Source: Cohnella lubricantis
GTDB taxonomy: Bacteria; Bacillota; Bacilli; Paenibacillales; Paenibacillaceae
Direction: 5' to 3'
NCBI RefSeq assembly: GCF_014212015.1
Contig: NZ_JACJVN010000033.1
Span: 62,001 to 126,000, forward strand
DNA length: 64,000 nt
The position numbers were made by a program, and so were the translations under genes. Position 1 is the first letter of the stretch. Each line of letters opens with the position of its first letter. This document shows positions 1 to 8,617 of the stretch, piece after piece. The notes below the pieces were generated by a model that had not been told where the DNA came from, made no database searches, and worked only from the letters and a program-made list of their open reading frames with translations.

Positions 1-1
1 G

Positions 2-1726
2 GTCATCGCGGCCGCCGGCAAGCGCGCGCAGGATCCGCGGGAGAAGCAGGGCACGATTGGCTTGTTCTGCCGGGCGTTCACGATCGAGGAGGGAATCGAT
101 ACGTTCCTCTCCGGCATCTACGTCACCGGCACAATGCCGAACCGCTACACATACGTCGCTGGCTCGTCGGCCAACGGGCTCGAGATTTACCCGGATCAGG
201 AGCTCGCGTTCTCGCACCAGGACAGCGACCCGGTCGCCGACGGCCGAACGTACAACCTGTTCGACCTCGTGCGGGTTCACAAGTTCGGCCATCTGGACGA
301 CAACGTCAAGGAGCACACGCCGGATGCCAAGAAGCCGAGTCACATGGCGATGGAGCACTTCGCCGCGGCGCGGCCGGAGGTCAAGCGTCTCGCGCTGGCG
401 GAGCGGCAGGCGGACTTTGCAGAGATGGCGGATGAGTTCGACGACGATACGGTGGAGGAAGAGGCGGACGACGACGGCTGGGAGGAGAAGCTGGACCTCC
501 ATCATAAGACTGGACTCCCGCTGCCGACGGCGAGCAATGTCGAGATCATCCTGACGCACGGGTCGTGGCGCGGTGTACTGGCCTATGACGCGTTCGGGAA
601 TACGGAAGTCGTCCGCAGGGCGCTGCCATGGCGAGAGCCGGAGCGCCCGGGACGGTTATATGAGCCGTGGCTGGCCGCCGATGACAAACGTTTGCAGCAC
701 TGGTTCAGCAAGGTCCATTCGATCAATTCGGCAAAGACGATCCAGAACGCATTCACAGAGGTCGTCCATGCCAACACGTTTCATCCTATTAAGGCGTACG
801 TCGAGAGCACATCGTGGGATGGCGTGCCGCGCGCGGAGCGGTTGTTCCCGGTCTACCTCGGCGCTGCCGACACCCATTACGTCCGGCAGGTGACGCGGAA
901 GATGCTGCTCGCGGCCGTGACACGGCTGTATCGCCCGGGGTGCAAGTTCGACCAGATGCTGGTTCTGGTGGGACCGCAGGGCGCCGGTAAGAGCTCGCTT
1001 CTCGCGAAGCTGGGCCGCGAGTGGTTCAGTGATTCGCTACGGACGTTCGAGAACAAGGAAGCTGGCGAGCATCTGCAGAGCGGCTGGATCTTCGAGATCG
1101 GCGAGCTGTCGGCCATGAAGCGAACGGAAGTCGAAGAGGTCAAGGCGTTCTTGTCCAAGACAGAGGACCGTTATCGGGTGGCCTATGATCGGCAGGTGTC
1201 GGAGTTCCCGCGGAAATGCGTGTTCTTCGGAACGACCAATACGCGGGACTTCCTTCGAGACGCTACCGGCAATCGGCGGTTTTGGCCGGTGGAAGTGGTG
1301 CCGGAGCGCGCGGAGAGGTCGCACTGGGACGATCTCGGCGATGATGAGGTCCGGCAGATCTGGGCGGAGGTATTGCAGTGGTTCAAGGCGGGGGAATCCT
1401 TGGAGCTGGACAGCGAGTCCCGCATGGAGGCGGAGCGGCAGCAAGCGGCACATATGGAGAGCGATCCGCGGGAGGGGCTTATTCAAGAGTGGCTGGAGTC
1501 CGAGGAGCTAGACGAGATGGATAGGCCGACCGGACAAGCCCGCCAACGCGTGTGTGCGGCTCAGATATGGGTGGAGTGTCTCGGCCGGAAGAAGGGTGAA
1601 ATGAAGGCGTGGGAAGCAAAGGAGATTTGCGATATGGTCCGCCGCATTCCTGGTTGGAAAGAGCGAAAAGGCCGTGTTCGATTTTCCGGTTACGGCTTGC
1701 AAACCGCGTTCGAACGGGCCGAATGA
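2..1726 (+). CDS. Phage primase/VapE-type helicase, 5' truncated by window edge
   Basis: This is the C-terminal part of a phage replication protein of the virulence-associated E (VapE) family, a superfamily 3-like ATPase often fused behind a primase/polymerase domain. The frame is open from base 2 with no stop, so the true start lies upstream of the window. A Walker A motif (GPQGAGKSS) is encoded at 971-997, and the family signature FFGTTNTRDFLRDATGNRRF lies about 85 residues later. The extreme N-terminal part resembles the linker that follows the polymerase domain in such fusions. It probably unwinds or primes the phage origin; the iteron-like repeats just downstream fit that role. Confident in family, unsure of the missing N-terminal domain. 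Confidence 0.88.
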   Translation, partial: VIAAAGKRAQDPREKQGTIGLFCRAFTIEEGIDTFLSGIYVTGTMPNRYTYVAGSSANGLEIYPDQELAFSHQDSDPVADGRTYNLFDLVRVHKFGHLDDNVKEHTPDAKKPSHMAMEHFAAARPEVKRLALAERQADFAEMADEFDDDTVEEEADDDGWEEKLDLHHKTGLPLPTASNVEIILTHGSWRGVLAYDAFGNTEVVRRALPWREPERPGRLYEPWLAADDKRLQHWFSKVHSINSAKTIQNAFTEVVHANTFHPIKAYVESTSWDGVPRAERLFPVYLGAADTHYVRQVTRKMLLAAVTRLYRPGCKFDQMLVLVGPQGAGKSSLLAKLGREWFSDSLRTFENKEAGEHLQSGWIFEIGELSAMKRTEVEEVKAFLSKTEDRYRVAYDRQVSEFPRKCVFFGTTNTRDFLRDATGNRRFWPVEVVPERAERSHWDDLGDDEVRQIWAEVLQWFKAGESLELDSESRMEAERQQAAHMESDPREGLIQEWLESEELDEMDRPTGQARQRVCAAQIWVECLGRKKGEMKAWEAKEICDMVRRIPGWKERKGRVRFSGYGLQTAFERAE

Positions 1727-1727
1727 T

Positions 1728-1887
1728 GTATCAGTAAGCCGTATCAGCGCACTGATCTTTACTGATACACTGATACACCTTCTGTATCAGCAATATCAGA
1801 GAGATAACAGTAAAAACAGAATTACTGATACGGCTTCGTCCCAATAAAATCAAGGCTTCCGCCGTTTTGTATCAGTTGTAACAGTAA
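1728..1887. repeat. Iteron-like cluster of GTATCAGTA repeats
   Basis: About ten copies or near-copies of GTATCAGTA lie on both strands between the VapE gene and the VRR-NUC gene. Clear copies are at 1728-1736 (+), 1741-1747 (+, partial), 1760-1768 (-), 1769-1776 (-), 1784-1790 (+), 1823-1831 (-) and 1869-1876 (+). Variants TAACAGTAA occur near 1805-1812 and at 1879-1887. The clustering in an AT-rich gap beside a replicative helicase suggests a phage replication origin bound by an initiator. This is inference; an operator array is the alternative. Confidence 0.6.
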
Positions 1888-1914
1888 ATTCCCCTATTTT
1901 AGTAAAAAGGTAAA

Positions 1915-1949
1915 TTAACTATATATAGCGACCACGGATATATAGTTAA
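1915..1949. repeat. Perfect 12-bp inverted repeat, AT rich
   Basis: TTAACTATATAT at 1915-1926 is repeated in perfect inverse at 1938-1949 with an 11-base spacer. It lies just right of the iteron-like cluster and 55 bases before the VRR-NUC start. It could be an unwinding element or hairpin of the origin, or a regulator site for the following operon. Confidence 0.6.
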
Positions 1950-2003
1950 ACGCGAAAATACGCAGTACGCGCGAATGAGTGTTACTGCTGATCGGAGGTC
2001 AAC

Positions 2004-2285
2004 ATGCGAGAGTCAGCACTGGAACGAAAGGCGCGGCTGGCGGTGGAGAGCATCGGCGGAGAAATGCCGAAGTGGGTGTCGCCGGGGAACCGCGGCGTAC
2101 CTGATCGAATCGTCATTCTACCTCGTGGGCGGACTGTGTTCGTCGAGATGAAGGCACCAGGCGAGCCTCTTGAGCCGCTGCAAAGGAAGTGGCGAAAAAC
2201 ACTTCTAGGACTGGGGCACCGTCACTACAAAATCGACTCGGTAGAGGATATTGAAAGGTTCATTGCAGAGGTGAGCGACGGATGA
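2004..2285 (+). CDS. VRR-NUC domain nuclease
   Basis: This 93-residue protein has the compact PD-(D/E)XK nuclease fold of the VRR-NUC family. The visible core is GVPDR near residue 31 followed by VFVEMKAPG near residue 47, giving the Asp and the Glu-x-Lys metal-binding residues. A GGAGG ribosome binding site precedes the ATG. The stop overlaps the next gene by four bases, so it is co-translated with an SNF2-like helicase, an arrangement common in Gram-positive phages. It probably cuts or resolves branched DNA during phage replication or recombination; the exact substrate is not visible. Confidence 0.9.
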   Translation: MRESALERKARLAVESIGGEMPKWVSPGNRGVPDRIVILPRGRTVFVEMKAPGEPLEPLQRKWRKTLLGLGHRHYKIDSVEDIERFIAEVSDG

Positions 2286-3658
2286 AATATAATCCGCACC
2301 GATACCAGGAGTATGCAACGGCTCGCATCCTGGACACGCCTTTCATCGCCTTGCTTCTCGAAATGGGTCTTGGCAAAACAGTCTCCACGCTGACGGCGAT
2401 CGATCTGCTGCTGAACGACTACTACGAGGCCGGCCGCGTGTTGGTTATAGCCCCATTGCGGGTCGCAGACGACACCTGGGCACGTGAGACAGCCAAGTGG
2501 GATCATCTCCGGCATTTGCGGATCGCGAAGGTTCTGGGGAGCGCGGAGCAGCGGCGCCGGGCGCTTCGGTCAGATGCCGACATCTGGGTGATCAACCGTG
2601 AGAATGTCGAGTGGCTAGTTGGCGAGTACGGCAGCAAGTGGCCTTTCGATACGGTTGTCATCGATGAGTCCAGTAGCTTCAAAAATCCGCAGGCGAAACG
2701 GTTCAAGGCTCTCCGGCGCGTCCGGCCGTTTATCAAGCGCTTGGTAGAGCTGACCGGCACGCCGGCGCCGAACAGCCTGATGGACCTCTGGCCGCAGATT
2801 TACCTGTTGGACCAGGGTGAGCGGCTGGGCAAGACGATCACCGGATTCCGCGATCGCTACTTCACGCCAGGCGCCAGAAGCGGCCACGTCGTCTATGACT
2901 GGAAGCAGAAGCAGGAGGCGGAGCAGCGGATCTACGAGGCGATCGGCGATGTCGTTGTCTCGATGAAGGCGGCGGACTGGCTGCAGCTTCCGGAGCGAAT
3001 CGACCGAACGGTGCCGGTCAAGATGTCGGAGTCGGCAGCGGTGCTGTACAAGAAGCTGGAGCGAGACCTATTGCTGGAATACGTTGACGCCGACGTTGTC
3101 GCCCAGACGGCCGCGGTGCTATCGAACAAGCTGTTGCAGATGGCATCCGGCGCCGTGTACGACGAGGAGAGAGGCGTTAAGGAGATCCACGATGCCAAGT
3201 TGGACGCGCTGGAGGACATCATCGAGGCGGCGCAGGGCAAGCCCGTCATGGTGTTCTACAACTTCCAGCATAGCCTGAGCCGGATCAAGGCGCGGTTCCC
3301 GCAAGCCCAGACGTTGCGGAAAGGACGCGACGGAAACGAGGATATTCGCGCCTGGAACAACGACGAGATCCCGCTGTTGCTGCTGCATCCGAAGAGTGCC
3401 GGTCACGGCCTGAACCTTCAGGAGTCGAGCTGCCAGACGGTCGTCTGGTACGACCAGATCTGGAGCCTGGAGGAGGATCAGCAGGCGAACGCCCGTGTCC
3501 ACCGGCAAGGGCAGACCCGGCGAATAGTCGTCATGCGGCTGGTGGCCGAAGGGACGATGGACGAAGAGGCTGTCGCCGCGCTGGAACGCAAGGCCGCCGG
3601 GCAGGAAGAGCTGATGCAGGCGGTCAAAGCTAGGATCGAGAGGGTGAGAGGGTCATGA
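2282..3658 (+). CDS. SNF2-family DEAD/DEAH helicase (phage)
   Basis: This is a 458-residue superfamily 2 helicase of the SNF2 type found in phage replication modules. Motif I is MGLGKTVST near residue 28, motif II is VIDESSSF near residue 126, and motif III is LTGTPAPN. In the C-terminal half, motif V is GHGLNLQE and motif VI is QANARVHRQGQ. The start codon overlaps the VRR-NUC stop (ATGA) and its own stop overlaps the next gene. With the VRR-NUC partner it probably remodels replication or recombination intermediates. It has no extra targeting domain. Confidence 0.92.
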   Translation: MKYNPHRYQEYATARILDTPFIALLLEMGLGKTVSTLTAIDLLLNDYYEAGRVLVIAPLRVADDTWARETAKWDHLRHLRIAKVLGSAEQRRRALRSDADIWVINRENVEWLVGEYGSKWPFDTVVIDESSSFKNPQAKRFKALRRVRPFIKRLVELTGTPAPNSLMDLWPQIYLLDQGERLGKTITGFRDRYFTPGARSGHVVYDWKQKQEAEQRIYEAIGDVVVSMKAADWLQLPERIDRTVPVKMSESAAVLYKKLERDLLLEYVDADVVAQTAAVLSNKLLQMASGAVYDEERGVKEIHDAKLDALEDIIEAAQGKPVMVFYNFQHSLSRIKARFPQAQTLRKGRDGNEDIRAWNNDEIPLLLLHPKSAGHGLNLQESSCQTVVWYDQIWSLEEDQQANARVHRQGQTRRIVVMRLVAEGTMDEEAVAALERKAAGQEELMQAVKARIERVRGS

Positions 3659-4032
3659 GCTGGCCAGCTAGCAAGTACAGTCACATAACACCGGACAAGC
3701 TGCGAGAGTTGCGGAGCAGCGGCAAGACGATCGATGAGATCGCCCAGCATTTCAACGCACCGCAAGGCACGATCGGCTGGATGCTGCGAAAGTATGGTAT
3801 CGTCGAAGGCCTCGGGAAGGGCAAGTACAAACGAAAGCCGAAGGCTATGCACTCGACGCCGACCGGCCGGGAGCCGGGAACCGAGCCGATGCGTGTCGAG
3901 ATCACGCCGGAGCAGGAGGCGACGATTCGGGCGCTATACCGTAAGGTGCCGCGGCGGGAGATAGCGAAGCAGCTGGGCATCGGCAAAGTGTTGTTGAATC
4001 AGATGATCTTACAACTGGGGGTGGGCAAGTGA
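3655..4032 (+). CDS. Putative phage DNA-binding protein with two HTH-like segments
   Basis: This 125-residue protein has two segments that read as helix-turn-helix units. The first runs from about residue 8 to 45 (KTIDEIAQHFNAPQGTIGWML), and the second from about residue 83 to 120 (VPRREIAKQLGIGKVLLNQMI). They are joined by a basic linker rich in Lys and Pro. The gene overlaps both neighbours by four bases, so it belongs to the replication/regulation operon. A role in transcription control or origin binding is plausible. I do not recognise a named family. Confidence 0.65.
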   Translation: MSWPASKYSHITPDKLRELRSSGKTIDEIAQHFNAPQGTIGWMLRKYGIVEGLGKGKYKRKPKAMHSTPTGREPGTEPMRVEITPEQEATIRALYRKVPRREIAKQLGIGKVLLNQMILQLGVGK

Positions 4033-4430
4033 TCGAAGCCTACAAGGACTTATTGCTTGAGATTGACATACTGACAGCCTTGCATGCGGATCTCGTTCGA
4101 CAGCTTGAGCAACAGCACCGCGTTGTGTGGACCGGCATGGCACCGTCCGCGCCGATGCCTGTGCATGTGCCGCTGGACAAGTCCATGAGCCAGTACAACA
4201 ACCTGATCGAGCGGCTGACTGCGATCGAGGGAGAGCTGAAGATCAAGCGAGACCTGCGCGCGGAGATCGATAACAAGCTGGAGCAGATGGATGGCCTGAA
4301 TCATACGATCGCCTATAAGCGATTCGTAGAGGGGAAGAGCCTGAAGGAGATCGCGGTCGAGACAGGGTACGCGTACAGCACGATTCGGAAGAAGAGCATG
4401 GCAGGAACAAAGTCGGAACACACGTATTGA
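4029..4430 (+). CDS. Sigma-70 region 4-like / ArpU-type late regulator
   Basis: This 133-residue protein is mostly helical, with heptad-like charged segments over residues 1-100. It ends in a region 4-like helix-turn-helix, AYKRFVEGKSLKEIAVETGY, followed by a recognition-helix-like stretch. Small proteins of this build (ArpU/RinA-like) sit at the end of phage early operons and switch on the packaging and head genes. The position fits: it is the last early gene before the terminase block. The start overlaps the preceding stop. The assignment is from architecture and context only. Confidence 0.65.
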   Translation: MIEAYKDLLLEIDILTALHADLVRQLEQQHRVVWTGMAPSAPMPVHVPLDKSMSQYNNLIERLTAIEGELKIKRDLRAEIDNKLEQMDGLNHTIAYKRFVEGKSLKEIAVETGYAYSTIRKKSMAGTKSEHTY

Positions 4431-4439
4431 CTTAAGCAT

Positions 4440-4600
4440 GTTATGCTTGGATCGTGCAGCAATGGGCAACTGGCAATCCACTACGTGGGTTTGGCGGTTG
4501 CCCATTTTGCTAGCCAGCCCATTCGGGCATTAAAGGGATCGGGGTTAGCCCGGTCGAGATGTCATGCGGAACTAGGGTCGTTCCGTGCATGACGCAAATA
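4440..4600. other. Structured non-coding stretch with strong hairpins
   Basis: No gene is visible here. AATGGGCAAC at 4461-4470 pairs perfectly with GTTGCCCATT at 4497-4506, and CCAC/GTGG can pair within the loop. A second imperfect hairpin joins GTCATGC-GGAAC (from 4561) to GTTCC-GTGCATGAC (to 4593). A terminator follows at once. Two stem-loops before a terminator suggest a small RNA or a long structured 3' end of the early transcript. Confidence 0.45.
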
Positions 4601-4635
4601 AGCCATCGTCCTAAGCGGCTGGACGGTGGCTTTTT
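4601..4635 (+). terminator. Rho-independent terminator of early operon
   Basis: AGCCATCGTC at 4601-4610 pairs with GACGGTGGCT ending at 4631 (one G-T pair), followed by a run of five T. It closes the structured stretch behind the ArpU-like gene. Confidence 0.75.
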
Positions 4636-4742
4636 CATTCGCTTATTCTCATTTTTCGGCCGCGTCGCGAGGTGGCGGGAACAGAGCCGTCATCTTCCTC
4701 CTGTCGCGCATGGGCGATGCGACGCGGTCCCATACAAATCAT

Positions 4743-4854
4743 GATGCGGTGGCGGAATAGGTAGACGCTTATAACACTAAGGCAGACGGCGGTGGTTAAT
4801 CCACCGTGGTGCGGATGCTGCCATGCAGGGTGCAAGTCCTTGCCCACATCGCCA
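4743..4854 (+). tRNA. tRNA-Leu(UAA)-like gene, anomalous
   Basis: The acceptor strands GATGCGG (4743-4749) and CCACATC (4844-4850) pair with one mismatch and are followed by G and an encoded CCA. The D-arm TGGCGGAATAGGTAGACGC is typical of class II tRNA-Leu. The stem CGGTG/CACCG (4790-4794, 4802-4806) encloses GTTAATC with anticodon TAA (Leu, UUA). The T-arm CAGGG-TGCAAGT-CCTTG is near-canonical. Oddities are an extra stretch of about 20 nt between D-arm and anticodon stem that repeats AGG(T/C)AGACG (4759 and 4780), G in place of the second T of the T-loop, and a 6-bp T-stem. It may be a decaying tRNA or a tRNA-like RNA. Confidence 0.55.
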
Positions 4855-4866
4855 TTAAATGCAAAA

Positions 4867-4901
4867 CACCGCCGGATGCTTTCCGAGCGGTGCCTCTTTA
4901 T
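4867..4901 (+). terminator. Terminator behind tRNA-like gene
   Basis: CACCGC-CGG at 4867-4875 pairs with CCG-a-GCGGTG ending at 4892, followed by CCTCTTTATTTT. It lies 12 bases after the CCA of the tRNA-like gene and would end its transcript. Confidence 0.75.
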
Positions 4902-4927
4902 TTTAACGCACATGGAAGTGATTGGCA

Positions 4928-5215
4928 ATGGGGTTCTACAAGACACGCAAGTGGATCAACAAGCGAGAGAAGGTTCTGAGGCGTGACGAATACATGTGCC
5001 GAGAGTGCAGGCGATACGGCAAGACGTCAGCGGCCACGACCGTTCACCACATCAACCAACTGCGAGATCATCCGGAGTTGGCGCTGGCGGAGTGGAACCT
5101 GATTAGCCTATGCGGACGATGCCACGACAAGATGCACGACCGCACGACGGACGCACTGACCGCGTTGGGGCAGGCGTGGGTCGAGAGGATGCGGCCGACG
5201 CTCGAAATACTTTAG
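4928..5215 (+). CDS. HNH endonuclease of packaging module
   Basis: This is a 95-residue HNH endonuclease. Two zinc-knuckle pairs, CRECRR and CGRCHDKMH, flank the TVHHINQL core, the expected beta-beta-alpha metal finger. ATG 4928 is chosen because GGAAG lies 10 bases upstream; an in-frame TTG at 4922 lacks correct spacing. HNH proteins directly before terminase genes are required for DNA packaging in HK97-type cos phages. That role fits here because the terminase small subunit follows after a 125-base gap that could hold cos. A homing nuclease is the alternative. Confidence 0.9.
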   Translation: MGFYKTRKWINKREKVLRRDEYMCRECRRYGKTSAATTVHHINQLRDHPELALAEWNLISLCGRCHDKMHDRTTDALTALGQAWVERMRPTLEIL

Positions 5216-5333
5216 TGCAGTGAAGTGCGACAGCACCCCCCACCCTTCGCTTTAGTCAAATAAAGCGTTAGGGACCGGCGAGTGGCCCCCTTTCCAATAG
5301 CGCGAATCTCCAAAAACTTTTTTTCGGGAGGTG
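5216..5333. other. Candidate cos/packaging region
   Basis: The gap between HNH nuclease and terminase small subunit carries a C-run (5236-5241) and a perfect inverted repeat CGCTTTA/TAAAGCG (5248-5254 and 5261-5267). A second partial symmetry joins GGGACC to GGCCCCC (5271-5290). Gaps at this point in HNH-containing siphophages commonly hold the cohesive end site. The cut position cannot be read from sequence alone. Confidence 0.4.
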
Positions 5334-5340
5334 ATGAGGC

Positions 5341-5691
5341 ATGGCGAAGGCGCCATCGAAGGAGACAATCAAGCGAGCGACGATCGCGGATATGAAGGCG
5401 ATCGGCACCCACAAACCGCAGTACAATCGGCTTATCGACATATACGCGGAACTGGTTCACCAGTATTCGAGACTGACCATTGAGTTTGAAGAGAGTGGCT
5501 ATCAATACGAGGTAGCGACCGATCAAGGCGGTGCAAAAAAGAGCCCGATTCTTGCATCTCTGGAGACGCTGCGGAAGGACATTTTGGCATACTCCGACCG
5601 GCTATGCCTCAATCCGAAGTCACTGGAGACGGTGACGATCGAAGCCGGGAAGAAGTCGAAGCTGGCTGACGCTTTGTCTAGGCTTGAATGA
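5341..5691 (+). CDS. terS: Terminase small subunit, P27 family
   Basis: This 116-residue protein is the P27-type small terminase, which binds the packaging site and loads the large subunit. It is helical throughout, with the family's C-terminal signature [15 protein letters not shown] near residue 85-100, where the motif normally reads GLxPxSR or similar. A strong GGGAGGTGATG ribosome binding site precedes ATG 5341. The stop overlaps the TerL start (ATGA). Length is somewhat shorter than the usual 130-160 residues. Identification is supported mainly by position between HNH and TerL. Confidence 0.85.
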   Translation: MAKAPSKETIKRATIADMKAIGTHKPQYNRLIDIYAELVHQYSRLTIEFEESGYQYEVATDQGGAKKSPILASLETLRKDILAYSDRLCLNPKSLETVTIEAGKKSKLADALSRLE

Positions 5692-7412
5692 CGACGAATC
5701 ACAAAAGCATGGACGCGGTGCTCGAGTATGCCCGCAGCATCGCCGAGGGGCGCAAGATCGCAAGTCGGGAGCTTGTCCAGGCGTGCCAGAGGTTTCTTAC
5801 CGACCTGGACAACCCCAAGTATGACTTTGACCCGAAAGACGCCGAGTTCGTCATCGGGATCATCGAGAAGACATTCGTTCACGACCAAGGCGAGATGCTC
5901 GACGGGACACCGTTGCGCGGAACGCCTTTTTTGTTGGAGCCGTGGCAGAAGTTCATCGTCTACAACCTTCTCGGTTTTTACCTGAAGGGGACGAATCTGC
6001 GGAGATACAAAGAGGCGTTCATCTACATCCCACGGAAAAACGGGAAGACGCGATTCGTCGCCGCGATCTCGTGGGCGCTGTCGTTGTTGAATCGCCGGTC
6101 CGGCTCGAAGATATACATCGTTGGCGCCGCGCTCGAGCAATCGCTGCAGAGCTTCCGGTTCATCCTGTTTAACCTCGATCAGCTCGGCGAGAAAGAGAAC
6201 TTCCGCGTACTGGACAACAACCAGGAGCACAGCATCAGTGGCGACCTCGGGGACGGCTCGATCTACATCAAGGCGCTCGCGGCAAACCCGGATTCGCAGG
6301 ACTCGCTGAACTGTAACATCGGCATCGCGGATGAGATCCACGCCTACAAGACGCCGAAGCAATACAACATCATCAAAGAGGCAATGAAGGCGTACAGCAA
6401 CAAACTCATGATCGGCATCACGACCGCCGGCGACAATATGACGTCGTTTTGTTACCAGCGGCTCCAATATTGCAAGAAGATTCTCGACGGAACAGTAACG
6501 GACGAGGCGTACTTCGTGTTCATCTGCAAAGCCGACGAGGACGAGAATGGCGAAGTCGAATACACTGATCCGGTTCAGCACGAGAAAGCCAACCCGAACT
6601 ACGGCGTGACGATCCGGCCGGAGGACATCCTGAACGACGCGCTTCAGGCGCAGAATGATCCCCAGCAGCGGAAAGACTTCTTCGCCAAGTCACTCAACGT
6701 CTACACGGCGGCGATGCGAGCGTACTTCAACCTCGACGAGTTCAAGCGGTCGGACAAGAAGTACAAGTGGACGCTCGCGGATCTCGCGAAGCTGCCGATC
6801 GACTGGTACGGTGGCGCAGACTTGTCGAAGCTGCACGACCTGACGGCGGCAGCGCTCTATGGTCACTATGAAGGCGTGGACATCGCGATCACGCATGCGT
6901 GGTTTCCGATCGTCGCCGCGACGGCCAAGGCCGAGGAAGACAACATCCCGCTATTTGGCTGGAAAGATGACGGCTGGCTAGATATGTGTAATACGCCGAT
7001 CGTCAATCATGCCGACATCGTGAACTGGTTCAAGAAGATGAAGGCGCTCGGATTTAAGATAAAGCAAGTTGGATTCGACCGGAAGTTCGGCCGCGAATTC
7101 TTCCTCGGCATGAAGAAGGCTGGCTTCAAGATCGTGGATCAGCCGCAGTATTTCTACAAGAAGTCGGAGGGCTTCCGGCGTATCGAAGCTAAGGCGAAGG
7201 AAGGGAAGTTCTACTACCTCCACAGCCAAGCGTTCGAGTACTGCGTCCAGAACGTCCGGGCGATCGAGAAGACGGACGACATGATCCAATATGAGAAGGT
7301 CACGCCGGAGCAGCGCATCGACTTGTTCGACGCATCCGTATTCGGTGCCGTTCGCATGCTCGAAAACATGGAAACAACATCCGCTGCCGAGCAGTGGCTT
7401 AAGGGAGGTTGA
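5688..7412 (+). CDS. terL: Terminase large subunit
   Basis: This 574-residue protein is the ATP-driven motor and nuclease that packages DNA into proheads. The ATPase N-terminal half has the Walker A variant [11 protein letters not shown] near residue 115 and Walker [12 protein letters not shown] near residue 210, followed by the coupling motif GITTAG. The nuclease C-terminal half shows [13 protein letters not shown] near residue 376 and QVGFDRKFG near residue 460, the acidic metal-binding positions. The R..GKT P-loop and overall length match the HK97-like TerL group. It starts in overlap with TerS. Confidence 0.95.
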   Translation: MTTNHKSMDAVLEYARSIAEGRKIASRELVQACQRFLTDLDNPKYDFDPKDAEFVIGIIEKTFVHDQGEMLDGTPLRGTPFLLEPWQKFIVYNLLGFYLKGTNLRRYKEAFIYIPRKNGKTRFVAAISWALSLLNRRSGSKIYIVGAALEQSLQSFRFILFNLDQLGEKENFRVLDNNQEHSISGDLGDGSIYIKALAANPDSQDSLNCNIGIADEIHAYKTPKQYNIIKEAMKAYSNKLMIGITTAGDNMTSFCYQRLQYCKKILDGTVTDEAYFVFICKADEDENGEVEYTDPVQHEKANPNYGVTIRPEDILNDALQAQNDPQQRKDFFAKSLNVYTAAMRAYFNLDEFKRSDKKYKWTLADLAKLPIDWYGGADLSKLHDLTAAALYGHYEGVDIAITHAWFPIVAATAKAEEDNIPLFGWKDDGWLDMCNTPIVNHADIVNWFKKMKALGFKIKQVGFDRKFGREFFLGMKKAGFKIVDQPQYFYKKSEGFRRIEAKAKEGKFYYLHSQAFEYCVQNVRAIEKTDDMIQYEKVTPEQRIDLFDASVFGAVRMLENMETTSAAEQWLKGG

Positions 7413-7417
7413 TCTGA

Positions 7418-8617
7418 TTGAGCAGAAAGCAGAAGCGCCGTTCCGCTAACCAGACGCGGGCCGATCCACAACAATCGATGATCGGCCTGTTCATGGCCGG
7501 CGAAGACACATCTATTCTCGTCTCTGGATACACGCGCTTGTCGGACAACCCCGAGGTGCGCATGGCGGTCCATAAGATCGCCGAGCTCATCTCGTCCATG
7601 ACCATCCACCTGATGCAGAACACCGACGACGGGGACGTTCGCGTGAAGAATGAACTGGCGCGGAAGCTCGATGTCAACCCGTACAGCCTTATGACGCGAA
7701 AGGCTTGGGTGTACAACCTCGTCTATACGCTGCTGCTCGACGGTAGCGGGAACAGCGTCGTATATCCGCGGCTCCGCGACGGACTCATCGATGAGCTCAT
7801 TCCGCTTAAGCCGTCGAGCGTTAGCTTCATGGACACGCCAGACGCCTATAACGTTCTGTATCAGGGGCAGACATATCGTCACGACGAGGTGCTACACTTC
7901 ATCATTAACCCGGACCCCGAAAGACCGTGGGTCGGGCGCGGATTCCGAGTAGTGCTGAAGGACATCGTCGATAACCTCAAGCAGGCCACCGCGACGAAGA
8001 AGAGCTTCATGTCGGACAAGTGGAAACCAAGCGTGATCGTCTCGGTTGATGCGATGACGGACGAACTCGCTAGCCCAGAAGGGCGAGACAAGGTGCTGAA
8101 CAAGTACATCACCGAGACAAGCGGCGGCAAGCCGTGGATCGTCCCGGCTGATCTCATCAAGGTCGATCAAGTCAAGCCGCTAACGCTCAAAGACTTGGCG
8201 ATTAACGATGCTGTACAACTCGATAAGCGAACGGTGGCGGGCATCTTCGGTGTGCCAGCCTTTTTTGTTGGTGTCGGTGACTTCAAGAAGGACGAGTACA
8301 ACGCCTTCATCAACTCGACGCTGCTGCCGATCGCCAAGAGCATCGAGCAGGAGATGACTCGGAAGCTCTTGTACGCGCCGGACTTGTACATCAAGTTCAA
8401 CCCTCGCTCGCTCTATGCCTACGACATCAAAGAGCTCGCCGAAGTCGGGATGAACATGTACATTCGCGGGCTAATGCCAGGTAACGAGGTTCGGGACTTG
8501 ACCGGATTCTCTCCGCTTAAGGGGCTGTCCGAACTGGTCATTCTCGAGAACTTCATCCCGGTAGGCATGATCGGCGAGCAGAAGAAACTCAATGGGGGAG
8601 GTGATGGAAGTGGGTAG
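7418..8617 (+). CDS. HK97-family portal protein
   Basis: This 399-residue phage portal forms the dodecameric ring at one capsid vertex through which DNA enters and leaves. The HK97 pattern is visible: [15 protein letters not shown] near residue 50, [15 protein letters not shown] near residue 165 and the conserved [10 protein letters not shown] near residue 275, the segment preceding the channel helices. The start is TTG 7418, six bases after the TerL stop, with GGGAGG upstream at suitable distance. The stop lies inside the prohead protease gene. Confidence 0.94.
   Translation: MSRKQKRRSANQTRADPQQSMIGLFMAGEDTSILVSGYTRLSDNPEVRMAVHKIAELISSMTIHLMQNTDDGDVRVKNELARKLDVNPYSLMTRKAWVYNLVYTLLLDGSGNSVVYPRLRDGLIDELIPLKPSSVSFMDTPDAYNVLYQGQTYRHDEVLHFIINPDPERPWVGRGFRVVLKDIVDNLKQATATKKSFMSDKWKPSVIVSVDAMTDELASPEGRDKVLNKYITETSGGKPWIVPADLIKVDQVKPLTLKDLAINDAVQLDKRTVAGIFGVPAFFVGVGDFKKDEYNAFINSTLLPIAKSIEQEMTRKLLYAPDLYIKFNPRSLYAYDIKELAEVGMNMYIRGLMPGNEVRDLTGFSPLKGLSELVILENFIPVGMIGEQKKLNGGGDGSG

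Noticed and set aside
4440-4860. Group I or II intron around the tRNA-like gene and HNH nuclease
   Set aside because: HNH is a free-standing packaging-type gene and no intron core or split tRNA exons can be recognised.
5523-6581. 352-residue minus-strand open frame inside terminase genes
   Set aside because: It runs opposite to terS/terL with Val/Leu/Asp/Arg-rich composition from GC-rich third positions, has no ribosome binding site and no motif.
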